In this document: positions 12,972 to 44,926 of the stretch, piece by piece
Layout: each line of letters starts with the position of its first letter
How positions within the stretch are numbered: position 1 is the stretch's first letter
Source of the DNA: Lottia gigantea
Lineage: Eukaryota > Mollusca > Gastropoda > Lottiidae
Assembly: GCF_000327385.1 (NCBI RefSeq)
Contig: NW_008709781.1
Span: 1,303,282-1,367,281 of the forward strand
Length of the DNA stretch: 64,000 nucleotides
Direction of reading: 5' to 3'
Program-made: the position numbers and the translations under genes
The notes under the pieces: model-generated
What the model was told of the DNA's origin: nothing
What the model saw: the letters and a program-made list of their open reading frames with translations, nothing else
Databases searched by the model: none

Positions 12972-14110
12972 ATTGTGAAGGCTTAAATCCACACAACCTT
13001 GAACACCTGAATTCACCTATAAGATCAACATTGACAATATAAAAAAAGCCCACACCATTAGTGGTCTATAGATTACAATAAAACTATATGGTAACTAGTC
13101 AATACAACTATACACCGGTTGACTAACCTTCAAGGGGGGTGTTAGAACAAGGCATTGGGTGATTACAGATAAGCTTATTACGATAAACAACCTTTTAGCT
13201 GTTTAAATACCCTGATTTCCAATTAACTTCTAAAGTGTTGATTAGATTACGGAATGAATGAATAAATGTGGTGTATATTTCAGGTTAAATTTGTGCAAAG
13301 AGAATGAATTAATTAGTATCAAAGAGGACATGAAGGTATTAACAGGCTATAATACAGGTATGAACAGTCGCTTTAGATGTATAAAAAGGCAAATGAAATG
13401 TTAAGAGGCAAATGAAGTCATGAGCAGGTGATGTGAAAGTGAACTGGCAAAATGAAGGTATGAAGATGCAAATGAAAGTCTCTAAGAACTGACAATATGA
13501 TGCTATGAACTACTGGCAAAATGAAAGTGCCGGTATGAAAGAAATGAGGATGAACAATGAATCAAAGGGTTTGAACCGATGATTGGACCCATCATAAGCA
13601 GAGAAGATCAATTAATGACGATCAGACGAAAGTTAAGACATTACGAGACGAGATAACGACAGGAGCAGATTTTTTACTTGCTATCGGACGTGAATGAAGC
13701 ATGAACGCACGAAATTAATTGAAACAGAGCCTTGTAAGCAGTCGAGATTGAGAAATGAACATAAGAAGAGCTGAAATCGAAAGGCATCAATATATGTGGC
13801 AAAACACACATGTTGACGAACTTCATACCTGGATTAACGCACCTGGAAAAAAAAGTCTATTTATTTTTCTGTTACTGTCCACACAAATTTTTTATCTAGA
13901 ATCGTGTTTTCATTTTCTTGAATGACAATAAATATACGTCACAAGTCATTATGTCTGGTTCTGTTACTAAAAGTAGGTTGAGATTGTTTTCAGCTTTCGA
14001 AAAACAGAACATAATAGAACGTCCAGATATATCATCAAAGGCTTAATAACAAGGTTAAGTTGTAAGAATACGTGTAATTTGCTTTATATTAAAGAATCTA
14101 GGGTACAATT
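12972..14110. other. Spacer upstream of the WDR-like gene
   Basis: No gene recognised. About 13320-13560 is purine-rich degenerate repeat (AAATGAAGGTATGAA-like words). The promoter of the WDR-like gene should lie in the first few hundred bases, but no clear core element is visible. Confidence 0.5.
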
Positions 14111-14870
14111 GGAATGGCCCTGACTTCAACTTTGACTTCTGATGAGTGTCTCTGCTCGCAGGTAAAACTTACACCAAGCCCACAGGTCAACATTGTGACC
14201 GCTTTAGGGATACAAACTGGCATCAGACCAACACTTCAACTTTGTGATTTCTCTCGAGATACAAACTGGCATCAAACTAACACTTCAACTTTGTGACTTG
14301 TCTCGAGATACAAACCGGTATCAAACGAACACTTCAACTTTGTGACTTGTCTCGAGATACAAACCGGTATCAAACGAACACTTCAACTTTGTGACTTGTC
14401 TCGAGATACAAACCGGTATCAAACGAACACTTCAACTTTGTGACTTGCCTCGAAATACATACTGGCATCAAACCAACACATCAACTTTGTGACTTCTTTC
14501 TGGATACAAACCGGTATCAAACCAACACTTCAACTTTGTGACTTCTTTCTGGATACAAACTGACATTTATATCAAGACCTCAACTTTGTGAATTCTTTCG
14601 GGATACAAACCGGCATCAAACCAACACTTCAACTTTGTGATTTCTCTCGAGATACAAACTGACATCAAACCAACACTTCAACATTGTGATTTCTCTCGAG
14701 ATACAAACTGGCATCAGACCAACACTTCAACTTTGTGACTTCTTTCGGGATACAAACTAGCATCAAACCAACACTTCAACATTTATACTTCTCTCAGGAT
14801 ATAAACTACCACCCAAGTGAACACATTTAATTTGCTCTCGGAATACAAAGGTACACACAACCAACAGGTC
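14110..14870. repeat. 49-bp minisatellite
   Basis: About 15 units containing CTTCAACTTTGTGACTT, CTCGAGATACAAAC and GGTATCAAAC, at a period of about 49 bases. The middle copies (about 14280-14450) are nearly identical while the edges have decayed, which is normal for unequal-crossover arrays. Confidence 0.9.
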
Positions 14871-14889
14871 AACACTTAGACCAAAACAT

Positions 14890-15083
14890 CGTATCTATTC
14901 CAGCCTCTGATAGCCATTTGGACAGATGTCAGCTGGTGTAGAGACAGAAAAAATAGGCCCCGTTAAATGGGAACATTTAAAACATAAACATTTAGATAAC
15001 TCGGATCTGCAAAAGCCAGATATGTTTGGAAAGATGAATATTTTTGTAGTTCAGTCATACAATCATTTTCTCCGTACACCATT
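14890..15083 (+). mobile_element. Truncated copy of inverted-repeat element family A
   Basis: Matches the left half of the element at 36139-36627, from CTATTCCAGCCTCTGATAG through GACAGATGTCAGCTG to TTTTCTCCGTACACCATTT. The right terminal repeat is absent. Confidence 0.75.
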
Positions 15084-16689
15084 TTGATCATTTCTTACTG
15101 TATTACTAGTTAACTAATAGTAGGCTAATTACGTTGAATAAAAACACTTTGTAGGCTGTAGTTGAATTTAAAAAAAAAACAATTTGAAAACGTTTAGGTC
15201 TTCTAGTTCTACTGGTGATTAGGCCCACAATATGTCCTACGTCTACGAGGATACCAGAGTTATCTGATTCGATTTGGTCTAAAAACCATTTATCCTGTAT
15301 CAAATCAATTTTGATTATGGTAATCAGCACATTTATTGTATCTGCGAATCAAATCGATATACGTTAATCGAGTAAATCAGCTTTGGAGCGTCGTAGCTCT
15401 GTTAACTTCCGCTTTAGTAATGGCGTCTAACATGTCAAAACCATTACGTGCAGGGTAATTTCTTCCTGCCTTGCCGCCATCTTGGAAACTATAAATAGTA
15501 TAATGTTCATTTATCCTGCAGTATAAATAAGATTCAATTTGTGACGTCATTTTGATTAGGGTAATCGAATCAGATTTAAGTGCCTAAAAATGCCTTAGAA
15601 CTTGGTCTACGTGTCTACACTGTAAATGTAAATAACATAAATCAGGCTAGGCTAGGTTTGGAAGCTTTTTAACGGGAACATTCGATCTACCTGCGCTAAA
15701 CTATGTTTATAGATAGTTTTGTCTCAGGATTCTCGGAATACGTGGCAGTAAGTTTGAAACCAAACCCCCCAAAAATACACCCGATTCTATCAAGTTAGCC
15801 ATGTTGATAATTTTATCTGCATTCAGTTATTGGAGTTACTTCCCTTTACCATTCATGGGAGATAACTCTCTGACATTGGAAATCAACAGGTCCGCTATTC
15901 TATCTTAAAGTGATGCTACATAATATTAGAATTAACATAAAATTTAAAAATTTTAAACTTGGCGACCATGGGCCAGTAGATATACCCTGTGTCATAAATA
16001 ACATAACAGGATCCTTATATTACCCGATAAATCCAAAAAACTTAGTAATTACCCATGAATATACAATTAACTATTGAAAAACGCTTAATATCAAGACTGA
16101 GCATTTTTCAATAATTACTTATTTTTATGAATTTTCCAATTTTCCAGATTTGATAGGGATTCTGTTGTAACTTTATGACACCAGGTAAGCTAACTGATGA
16201 ATATAGACTATATTGACCTTTTCGAGAACTTAAATTTTATATTCATTCCAAGATGTAGTATCACCTTAATCTTTGCCTAGAATGCGATAAAAAACACAAC
16301 AGGGGTCCAGTTTACATAACGATGTTTTTGGGAAAATCTATTGTGTTAGCCAGTAGGACTGAAGGTAGACCCAAAGTACGCAGTGCGATAGATTCGGGAT
16401 AAACAAATCTTTTCTGTCTCTGACTGGTACAACCGCACCCATAATTATTTGTCATTGCTTAGGCTATAGTTATATTTAATAAGCTTAATGTCAAAACCTA
16501 TAGATATCCAATCGATATACGATGAGTGCGATTATGGATTCTGCGATTTATTTTTACTGTCCAATACAACTCATTTATTAAATCAAATATCCGTGCAAAT
16601 TGTTCTAAGACACAGATCAGTCTTTGAACAGTACTTTTAGAGGGACGAACCCACTCTGACTCCTTTGCGAAAGCGAAAGTACTATAGTA
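15084..16689. other. Intergenic, no gene recognised
   Basis: AT-rich unique sequence. Short open frames here lack motifs, splice context or codon bias. No RNA gene was recognised. Confidence 0.5.
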
Positions 16690-17010
16690 GGCCTATGTGT
16701 CAATTAAAATAAAGGGACAGTTTCGCCATTTTTTTACCAATGCGTAGCCTTAGTCTCAGAAACAGGATTTTTTTGCAACCTAACAACTCAATGTCGAAAT
16801 TTGAGACTCCAAATCCATGCGTACGTGTCCAGAATTATCCTCGTTTGAATGTTAAAAAGACGAGTCGTCTTTTCTTGAGACACTGTCAAATATATAAACA
16901 AGACATCTATAGAAATAGGAAGTGAAATCCTTAGTTCGAGATATTTTTAAAGGAATAGTGCGATTTTCGTACATATAATCCAGTAGGCCTACTTCTGAAA
17001 ACTATATATA
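16690..17010 (+). repeat. Dispersed repeat family D, copy 1
   Basis: About 300 bases sharing an ordered series of words with 36660-36965 in the opposite orientation: TTAGTCTCAGAAAC, CCAAATCCA, GACGAGTCGTCTTTTCTT / GACAACTCGTCTTTTCTT, ATAGAAATA, GCGATTTTCGTACAT and CCTACTTCTGAA. No ends or coding capacity were recognised. Confidence 0.7.
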
Positions 17011-19490
17011 TTCACCACTATCAACCCCCAAAACGGCGTACCTATCCATTTAATACTATAATAAGCTTATATTGTATTCAAAAAGCAATTGGGCTATAGG
17101 TGAGACATTGGAAGCTTTAATTATGAACGCTAACGACTATGTTTGTTTGTACCTGATTGTGTGATAAATACTGCATGTATATAACATAGGACTTATGAAA
17201 TTAAAATTTATATAAAACCTATTCATATTGGGTTTCGAGACATCGATTTCCAATAGTTATATAAGGATTCGCCCAGTTACATATTTATGTAACGTAATTT
17301 AAAATCTAAATATGAAACTAGGTTTATCACAATTTATTCATATTTATTCACTGCATTCCAAAACGAGCAATTGGTAATTTTAATTTTTAAATTTGTACGC
17401 ACTTCCATAATATTTTCTTAGAATTCTGTGGCTGACATTTGCCTGTATTTCGAAAAAATTTGCCATCCTACGTAACAAAGAGTGACAAATGCTCAGGTAC
17501 ATAATTATTTGATTTTGACGTTTGGTGGTGACAGTTCGAGTATTTAACTCTGTTGCGTCGATTTGTTTAGGATATTAACTCAAAGTTGACATAATATACA
17601 ATATATATATAGGGCTATATATACCCTAGAATGGTATGTTATTGTTATAGTGACAATATTTCAAGTTCAAGTTCAGGAACAAAGCTTATATAAATATTTA
17701 TATGATATTAAAGTACGTGTAGGCAGTATTTATATATAGGTGGACATTTTCTATTTCAAATAAATTTCCTTGATAAATAAATTATATAAGCGTGTTTTAC
17801 TTGAAAGGAATAGGCTTTACTATAGTTTATAATAGCAAACAGCAATGCATCCGCCGTTTGGCGCGGTAAGCAGAGTGTATTACTCCAATGTGTCCATGTA
17901 CAATAAAATTGTGAGCAAGATAAGGCTCATGAGTTAATAAGTCAACTTTATGTAAGCTAATACAAAACTCCGCGTAAAGGCTACCTGCTAATTATAAATT
18001 CCCTGTAAACATTGATTGAAAAAGGATGATGACTACAACGTATATTCTTCAACGTGACAATTGAAGTCCGTCACACTATGCTTTTAAGCTCAATGGGCCA
18101 ATGGATATATACCTAGATTTTGGAGAAAACGATCATATTAAAGGGATTGTAACTATAGGTTTTCTAAAGAAAGAAAGTGTATAAGGGACACTGATGGCAT
18201 TGTTTTGCACCATTCCTATTTTTATTAATTATTTTTTTTTATTTGCTTTTGAGGAACGTAATACTTTGTATTTTGTTTGATATATTTTGTATTATATATT
18301 ATTTTTGTATTTTGTTATTTTGAGTTATATTCTGCATGCACCATGATAGATCTGTATTATATCTATTTCATCATTTCGCTGCAAGTTGTAGTAGGATAAT
18401 TTTTTGGTATATTTGTATGCTGCCACAAAAGGTTCAAATGCAACAAATCTTATTTCTTATCTTATCTATACAGTACAACAACTGTGCATTTCCGATGGAG
18501 TCTATATTCCGAAACCAGTGCTCTGTGTGTGTGGCGGGTGGGGTGGGGGTTCGTTTATCTCGACTCATATATTTGTATCTAAGCATGATGGGATAGGCCT
18601 GCCCAATTTAAACACTTGCCACCTTGGAGAACGGAAGTTCAGGTATATCCGATGCTAATGTGAATTTATCCCTCAAAATAACATCGGTCTTAAATATAAA
18701 TGATATATATAGACCTACAACTTTTATAAGCATTCCAAAATATTTTTTCTTTATTGTTTAGTTCTTTTAGCCTATAATGATGTAGCCTATGTGTATTAAT
18801 CCAATATCTAGACAATCTAATGATGAAGAGAGTTTTAAGACAGGACTGAAAAGGGAATTACGATCATAATATGTAATTGTGTTACTAATAGTTCTATATT
18901 TTCTCTTCATCTTTGATAATCAAAGGAAAATATTACCTCAATTAATTCAATTTATTTTATGTGTTAGTCACATTATTATCGTAACCGTACATTGTCATAT
19001 ATTCATTTATTTTCTTTCTTATTTTTTGTTTATCATTTTGTAAATATGTTGTTGTAGTTTTATGTAGAAAGATCCCAGGGAAGATTGCCTTGTGCAACAA
19101 GGTGTCAAATAAATTTTTATTATTATATATTATAATATCCATGAAGCCAATCATTTCAAAGATTTTAAAATGTGAAGAAACGTATAATAATTTTAAAGCT
19201 ATCAATATAGAGTTAAGGTGGTATTTATAAAACAGCACATTTCATTTGGTTTACATAACTCACGTTGAAAAAACACTAATATATTTTACATAACATAACT
19301 ACTGATGTGACTGGGGTCAATATCAACCAATGAGAAGAGAGTATTTATATCACGTGATTTTTACATAACCCAGTAGTCCGTTGTTTTGTAAGTACGTCTT
19401 GGTTGTTAAATGATTCTCAATTATCATTCAGTGTAGTCGTTCGATTCCATTATGGACACTTAGTTAGATATCGAATGATATTGAACGAAG
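17011..19490. other. Spacer upstream of LONRF gene
   Basis: AT-rich, with a T-rich stretch near 18220-18330. Apart from the solo element end at 18137-18215, no gene was recognised. The immediate upstream region (19260-19490) must hold the LONRF promoter; no TATA box is evident. Confidence 0.45.
18137..18215 (+). mobile_element. Solo end of TTAA-type inverted-repeat element (family C)
   Basis: Begins TTAAAGGGATTGTAA and runs through GTATAAGGGACACTGATGGC. This matches one arm of the complete element at 59172-59386. The other arm is missing. Confidence 0.65.
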
Positions 19491-25871
<6,381 letters not shown>

Positions 25872-27300
25872 CTAGGACACAGACTATTTAGTATTGAGCT
25901 AAATCCAGTGTATTTATCAGTTTGTGTTTTCTTTATTGTGCTAGGAATGACTTTGAACAGTTTACATATATTTTGATTTTATTAATATTTATTCACAAAC
26001 CCATCCCCACCTCCCTCACAATTTCCTCTCTCAAGAAAATACTAGTCCAGCATTGTAGTCCTAAACTCACCCTATATTTAAGTGAACCTAATAATGTTTA
26101 AGACAATTTAAATTTAAAATGTGTTAAAGAGAATCTAATTTGAAACATGTTAATGTTGGGGATTGTGCTTTTTAATTGTTTATAGCACCTTATAAAATAA
26201 CATCTCATTATGTTTTCAATAATTATTGTCATTTTTTCTTACATTATAATTGTGTTATGATTAGAATTATTCACATTATACATTGCCCTTTCAAATCTAG
26301 GGTGATAGCCTGGCACTTACAAATCATTAAATGCCTCTGGAATAATATCACATCTTCAGAAATGAGGGCTCATACACTGTTAAATCATATTTAGATTCGG
26401 CAGCTTGTGACCCACTAGTTTGAAAATAGTGATATTGTAATGTTGATGGAAATATTACTGTTGAATTGAATTTATTAGGCATGGTTAGTGACTTCTTCAA
26501 ATTTAAGTAATCGACCCAAGTGATATAATTAAAACTTCGTTATGTTGTTAAAAGTGATCATAATGAAGAAAGGGTCATTGAAAGGGAGGTAACTGTTGCC
26601 TCCACCCTTGAACACAAAATTGTTCTCCATTCCCTTGTGATATTTATAAATACATGTATATTGTCTACAATATACATACTAATTTGCACCTTTATACCCT
26701 AGCTTGTATTATTGCTTATTAAAGTTATTACTTTTTATTAAATCTGACTATATCAGATGGTATCAATGATAAAATCTTGGACTGCTTGTAAATTTGTGTA
26801 TATCTAACTTTATCTATTAAATCTACGACTTGAGTTTATTTTAATTATTAATGTTGGACTATTAAGGGGGTGTGCCGCTGGACCCCGTTGACATGAGCGC
26901 ACCAATTACTGAAAATAATTAGCTGGTGTAATCCTCTCTTTATGCATCTGATGTCAAATAGTGTAAAATAGGCACCAAAAAAGTTAGATCATATATTAAA
27001 TATGAGTTATTATATATACAAGTCCTAGCATGCGTCGTGTATGGTCCAATACAACTTAACATTTAGCATAATATGATGTCTTTGTGCATAATTTAATATC
27101 TATAATATATGATAGAGTTAAACATTACGTCCCTGTAGACCTACTTTTAAGTATTCTCTAACTGTGTGATGTTGTATAAGATACAAGATGACCCAGACAA
27201 AATCCATTGAATGGTTATTATGTATTATGACATACATTAACTAATGAATGTTAAATATATTCCGGTCTATGGTAATATAGATTCACTTCCTCATCGTCTT
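25872..27300. other. 3' UTR of LONRF gene and spacer
   Basis: AT-rich, with no further coding sequence recognised. An ATTAAA word near 26717 is one possible poly(A) signal. The short plus-strand frame at 26176-26394 has no support. Confidence 0.45.
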
Positions 27301-27408
27301 GTCTGCAGGCGAGAATCATTCTCCCTGATAAACGAAAAGGGAACTGGATTTACTGACTGACTGCAAACACGAATCTTTTGAAAATACGACCCATTCGATC
27401 ATATCGAA

Positions 27409-27458
27409 NNNNNNNNNNNNNNNNNNNNNNNNNNNNNNNNNNNNNNNNNNNNNNNNNN
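27409..27458. other. Assembly gap (50 N)
   Basis: A run of 50 N directly abuts the GAT-rich low-complexity array on its right. The true length of missing sequence is unknown. Confidence 1.
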
Positions 27459-28860
27459 CAAAGTCCATGATAATGATGAGGACAATGACTATGATGATGA
27501 CGAGGACAAAGACCATGATAATGATGAGGACAATGACTATGATGATGACGAGGACAATGACTATGATGATGAGGACAATGACTATGATGATGATAAGGAC
27601 AATAGCTATGATGGTGAGGACAATGACTGTGATAATGATGAGTACAATATCAATGATGATGACTAGGACAATAACTATGATTATGACGAGGACAATAGTT
27701 TTGATGATGAGGACAATAGCTGTTATGATGACGAGGACAATGTATCTGACAGGGCAGTTTCTGTAATGACGAAAACACAATGGCTCTGTTGATTATGACG
27801 ATCACGGCTCTGTCTATGATGCTGATTAGGTTAATGGCTATGATGATGACATCGGCAATGTCTATTATTGATTATTGATTATGACGAGGGCAATGGTCTT
27901 CGATGATGACGAGGGCGACAGTATTTTTGATATGACGAGGACGACGACACCTATAATTATGATGCTGACGATGACTGTCTTTGATGACGACGAATATATT
28001 GTCTATGAAAATGGCCAGAACAATGATCATAGTGTCGATGACGACCACAGTTTCGATGATAATAGATAAAAGATAGTGAATATGATTACGACCAGGACAA
28101 TAGTTATGATGATAGCTATGGTAATTACAAAGACAAGGTATAGTCATGATGAGAATTGCCATGATCATGCCAAGGACAAGGACACGGACTATGCCGATGA
28201 CGGCGATCATTGTTATGATTATGACGAGGTCAATGGTAATGATGATGACGACAATGTCTATGACGATGTCAAGAACTATGTCAATGGTGATGACGATGAG
28301 GGCGATCTCAATGGCTATGATGATGAGGAGGGGAATGGTTATGATAATGACAATGGCCATGCTGTTGACTAAGATACTGGATATGATGATGATCAGCTGG
28401 TGAGGTCGATAATGACTATGATGATGATGGGAGAAATGGTCACGATAATGGCAATGGCCATGCTGTTGACTAAGATACTGGATATGATGATGATCAGCTG
28501 GTGAGGTCGATAATGACTATGATGATGATGGGAGAAATGGTCACGATAATGACAATGGCCATGCTGTTGACTAAGACACTGGATATGATCATGATCAGCT
28601 GGAGAGGTCGATAATGACTATGATGATGATGGGAGAAATGGTCATAATGACAATGGTCATGCTGTTAACTAAGACACTGGCTATGATCATGATCAGATGG
28701 TGAAGTCGACAATGGGGAAATGTCCATGCTGTTGACTAGATCACTAGCTATGGTGGTGATCTGAAGATGCGGTCGACAATGGCTAAGTTGATGATGAGGG
28801 CGATAATGGCAATTGTGATGGCGCGGGAAATGCCTATGATGATGGCGAGGGCAAGGATGA
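27459..28860. repeat. GAT/ATG-rich tandem array with 100-bp higher-order units
   Basis: 27459-28370 is built of degenerate 9-27-bp units such as GATGATGACGAGGACAATG. From about 28364 to 28735 four copies of a 100-bp unit occur, each with GCTGTTGACTAAGA, GATCAGCTGG and GATAATGACTATGATGATGA; they recur near 28364, 28464, 28565 and 28664. Long frames on both strands (Met/Thr/Asp-rich on plus, Ile/Val-rich on minus) are translated repeat. Confidence 0.9.
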
Positions 28861-29239
28861 CGGTATATGATCCCTCATTGCATGTCAATCCAATTACGCC
28901 ACAATAAAAGCCTCGTACGTTTCGTTTGTTTTAGTTTGACCTGAAAGGTCACAAATTTTAAATAGACCTATTTCATTACCATATATTTTTTTAAAAGAAA
29001 ATATGGGTAAACACAAGCCTATATTGTCTAACCTTACTTGTAGATCAAGTTACCCATACATAATACTGAATAAATAGATGAAGAAAGGACAAGTATTGAG
29101 AAAACTCTTGAATAAGACGCTCTAGTATACTCGTAAGATGTTTTATAATCTTAGTGAAGATTAAATGGAAAAACAAGGTCAGGAGAAAAGTAGAAGGAAG
29201 GGAAATGACGAAGACTTCATAACGAGAAGGTGAAAGTGA

Positions 29240-35384
<6,145 letters not shown>

Positions 35385-35405
<21 letters not shown>

Positions 35406-35500
35406 TTTTTTTTAGAATTTTTTTTTAAAAAGCTTTAATAATAATAATAAGGATGAATTATATTTTTTTTTAGAAATGTTTTTAAATGGCTAGGCCTATT
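35385..35500 (+). repeat. Local duplication of the copy-1 glucosidase 3' end
   Basis: The stop-codon neighbourhood AATAAGGATGAATTGTAATT is followed about 55 bases later by AATAAGGATGAATTATATTT, and both are followed by a T-run and TTTAGAA. This looks like a short tandem duplication of the end of the coding sequence into the 3' UTR. Confidence 0.75.
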
Positions 35501-35538
35501 TATAGTGTAAATGTAAAATATATGGAATTGGTAATAAA

Positions 35539-36138
35539 ACAATTATATTCCTGGGATATTCTTACTTGTCGGCGAATGTGTGTTTTCAACTAGTAATGAA
35601 CGATATAATCGAAAGTGTTATTGGCGGCTGGACCACTACCGACTTTACGCGACTTCAAATGCAAATTCGCCAGCTCTTTTCGTGCTATGATGAGAAAATG
35701 AATTCAATCGAACTGGTCTACTTTAAATTACTGTGATAAGTTGTCTCCCTTAAAGTTATTTTTTTGACCTGTTTTGATTTTTTTGTTATAAGTTACCTCC
35801 CTTGAAGTTCAAAATTCCCAATCCTTTTTTTCCATACAATGAGTCAACGTCATCTATTTTATTTGGTCCGAATTAAGTGTTCTTCATTAATCTATGGCTT
35901 CACTTCAAACGCTAGGTGGTTTGCACTTGAATGGCGCTGCGCCCTTTTGCGGAAATAGGTTAAATAACTACTGGCTACTATTTATAGCAAGGAGTTCACT
36001 ACAATAAATATTTACATTGTCCGATATACATGTATTCCAATCCACCTTAACTGGATTTTTGAATTAAACTAGACATATTTTATGTTTTATAAACTTTAAA
36101 AGACACAGGTTTTTTTTTTTCGGGGGTTGAGTCTATAA
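35539..36138. other. Spacer between the two glucosidase genes
   Basis: No gene recognised. AT-rich sequence ending at a T-run and CGGGGGTTG just before the inverted-repeat element. Confidence 0.5.
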
Positions 36139-36627
36139 GTCTCTATTCCAGCCTCTGATAGCTATTTGGACAGATGTCAGCTGATGTAGAGACAGAAAAT
36201 TAAGGCCCTTTTAAATGGAGCAATTCCGCATTTCCGCAGATGCGGGGTTTTTAAACCTCTTAAGATACCTCTGATGTGCACAACCCAGGTATATTTGGAA
36301 AGATGAATATTTTTGTAGTACAGTCATACGATCATTTTCTCCCTACACCATTTATGTCATGTACCGGTTCCATCAAAGTTTCTTTTGGTGAAACAGATCT
36401 AGCATTGCCCGTTTAAAACTGCGTGCGCAGCCAAAAGTTCAAAGGTCACAGTGTCAGGTGATACCAACAAAACGAAAGTTAAGGTGATGCCCAACACTAA
36501 TTTACAATTTTATGTAACGCATCTTTTGAGGTGTGGAAAATTCCCATTTAACAAGGTCTTTTTTTCTGACTCTAATCCAGCTGACAACTGTCAAAATATC
36601 CATCAGAGGCTGGAATAGAGACAGATG
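36139..36627. mobile_element. MITE-like inverted-repeat element (family A)
   Basis: The left arm starts GTCTCTATTCCAGCCTCTGA and the right arm ends with its near complement, GGCTGGAATAGAGAC. The inverted repeat runs about 85 bases, including GACAGATGTCAGCTG / CAGCTGACAACTGTC. The interior is non-coding. No target-site duplication could be fixed with confidence. A truncated relative is at 14890-15083. Confidence 0.75.
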
Positions 36628-36659
36628 TTTCGGACTAATTTGAGTCTTAAATATAATAT

Positions 36660-36965
36660 GTAAATAGTCTTCAGAAGTAGGCTATTATAAATGTACGAAA
36701 ATCGCATAATTGTTCAAAAATACATTAAACTAGGAATTTCGCTTTTTATTTCTATATATTTATATCTTTACTATACATCAAAGCATCTTAAGAAAAGACG
36801 AGTTGTCGTATTAGCTCTCAAACGTGGGTAATTCTAGAGATACGTGGATTTGGAAAATCATATTTCGACGATGAGCTGTGAACATTATAACTGGTTAGCT
36901 TATCGAAAAGATTCCCGTTTCTGAGACTAAGATACGATTGGTAAAACGGGTGGCAAACTTGTCAG
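36660..36965 (-). repeat. Dispersed repeat family D, copy 2
   Basis: Reverse-complement relative of 16690-17010; see that entry for the shared words. It lies just right of the family A element, so the two may have moved or duplicated as neighbours. Confidence 0.7.
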
Positions 36966-37251
36966 GGCTTTTAATCAGACTAAAAGCCGTTTTTTAAGTT
37001 CATGAAATAATTTTTACTAAGTAAATACAAGTTTTGTTTACTCGGGTCTGAATATTAATACAATTATCAATATAAGAAGGTGACGCAATGAGTGGCTCGA
37101 TCCCTTTTCTGAGTCTCATATACATTGTGAAGATAATGCAGAATATAGTACGAATGCTACACCTGAGTAGCCTGGTTTACCGACGATAATTTCCATTTGA
37201 ATGAACACTGGAAAAGATGAATTATGTTGTCAAGGTTAAGTCAAAAATTGA

Positions 37252-44452
<7,201 letters not shown>

Positions 44453-44926
44453 TCATATACGATTTAGGCAATACTGAGAGCATTGCAGTTCCCGAATTGG
44501 ACACGCTTACCATTCAACATCTTCACAGTGGTCAAGGTATTGCAAACGTATACCGTAGCCCCCTTTTCTTTATCACGGAATGCAGCGATTTGATTGGATT
44601 GTACGCCAACGAATACAGCTTATCTTACAACTCGACAGAAAGACTGTTTCCTCATTGTTTAAAGACTTTCTGTCTAGGACTCTGATTGGCTGTATTCGCT
44701 AGCGTACCACCCAGTCAAATCGCTGTCTTTACAGACTTCCGTGATAAGAATAATGGCTATTGCAGTCAATTCAATTCAAATCAACAGTTACGTTCGCATA
44801 CAAAACTCTTTATTTGATATTTTGTCATAGCTCATGTATTAAACATAATTTGTTTAAGCGGTATTTTTTAATCATTGATGATTTTATTGATTTGTTTGAA
44901 TAAAATTTGTTACTGAACAGCAGTTT
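44453..44926. other. Convergent 3' region between glucosidase copy 2 and the stanniocalcin-like gene
   Basis: Holds the family B element (44536-44766). A plus-strand AATAAA at 44899-44904 serves copy 2. A minus-strand AATAAA (complement at 44883-44888) serves the opposite gene. The two transcripts probably overlap by a few tens of bases at their 3' ends. Confidence 0.55.
44536..44766. mobile_element. MITE-like inverted-repeat element (family B), copy 2
   Basis: Arms read TTTATCACGG, GCAGCGATTTGATTGGATTG and GAATACAGC on the left, with their complements GCTGTATTCGC, CAGTCAAATCGCTG and CCGTGATAAG on the right. The core is shared with 6190-6453. It lies 80 bases after the glucosidase stop codon and so is probably inside the 3' UTR. 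Confidence 0.65.

Noticed and set aside
27316-28403. Long Ile/Val-rich minus-strand and Met/Thr/Asp-rich plus-strand frames
   Set aside because: They are translations of GAT/ATG repeats on both strands; one frame also crosses the N gap.
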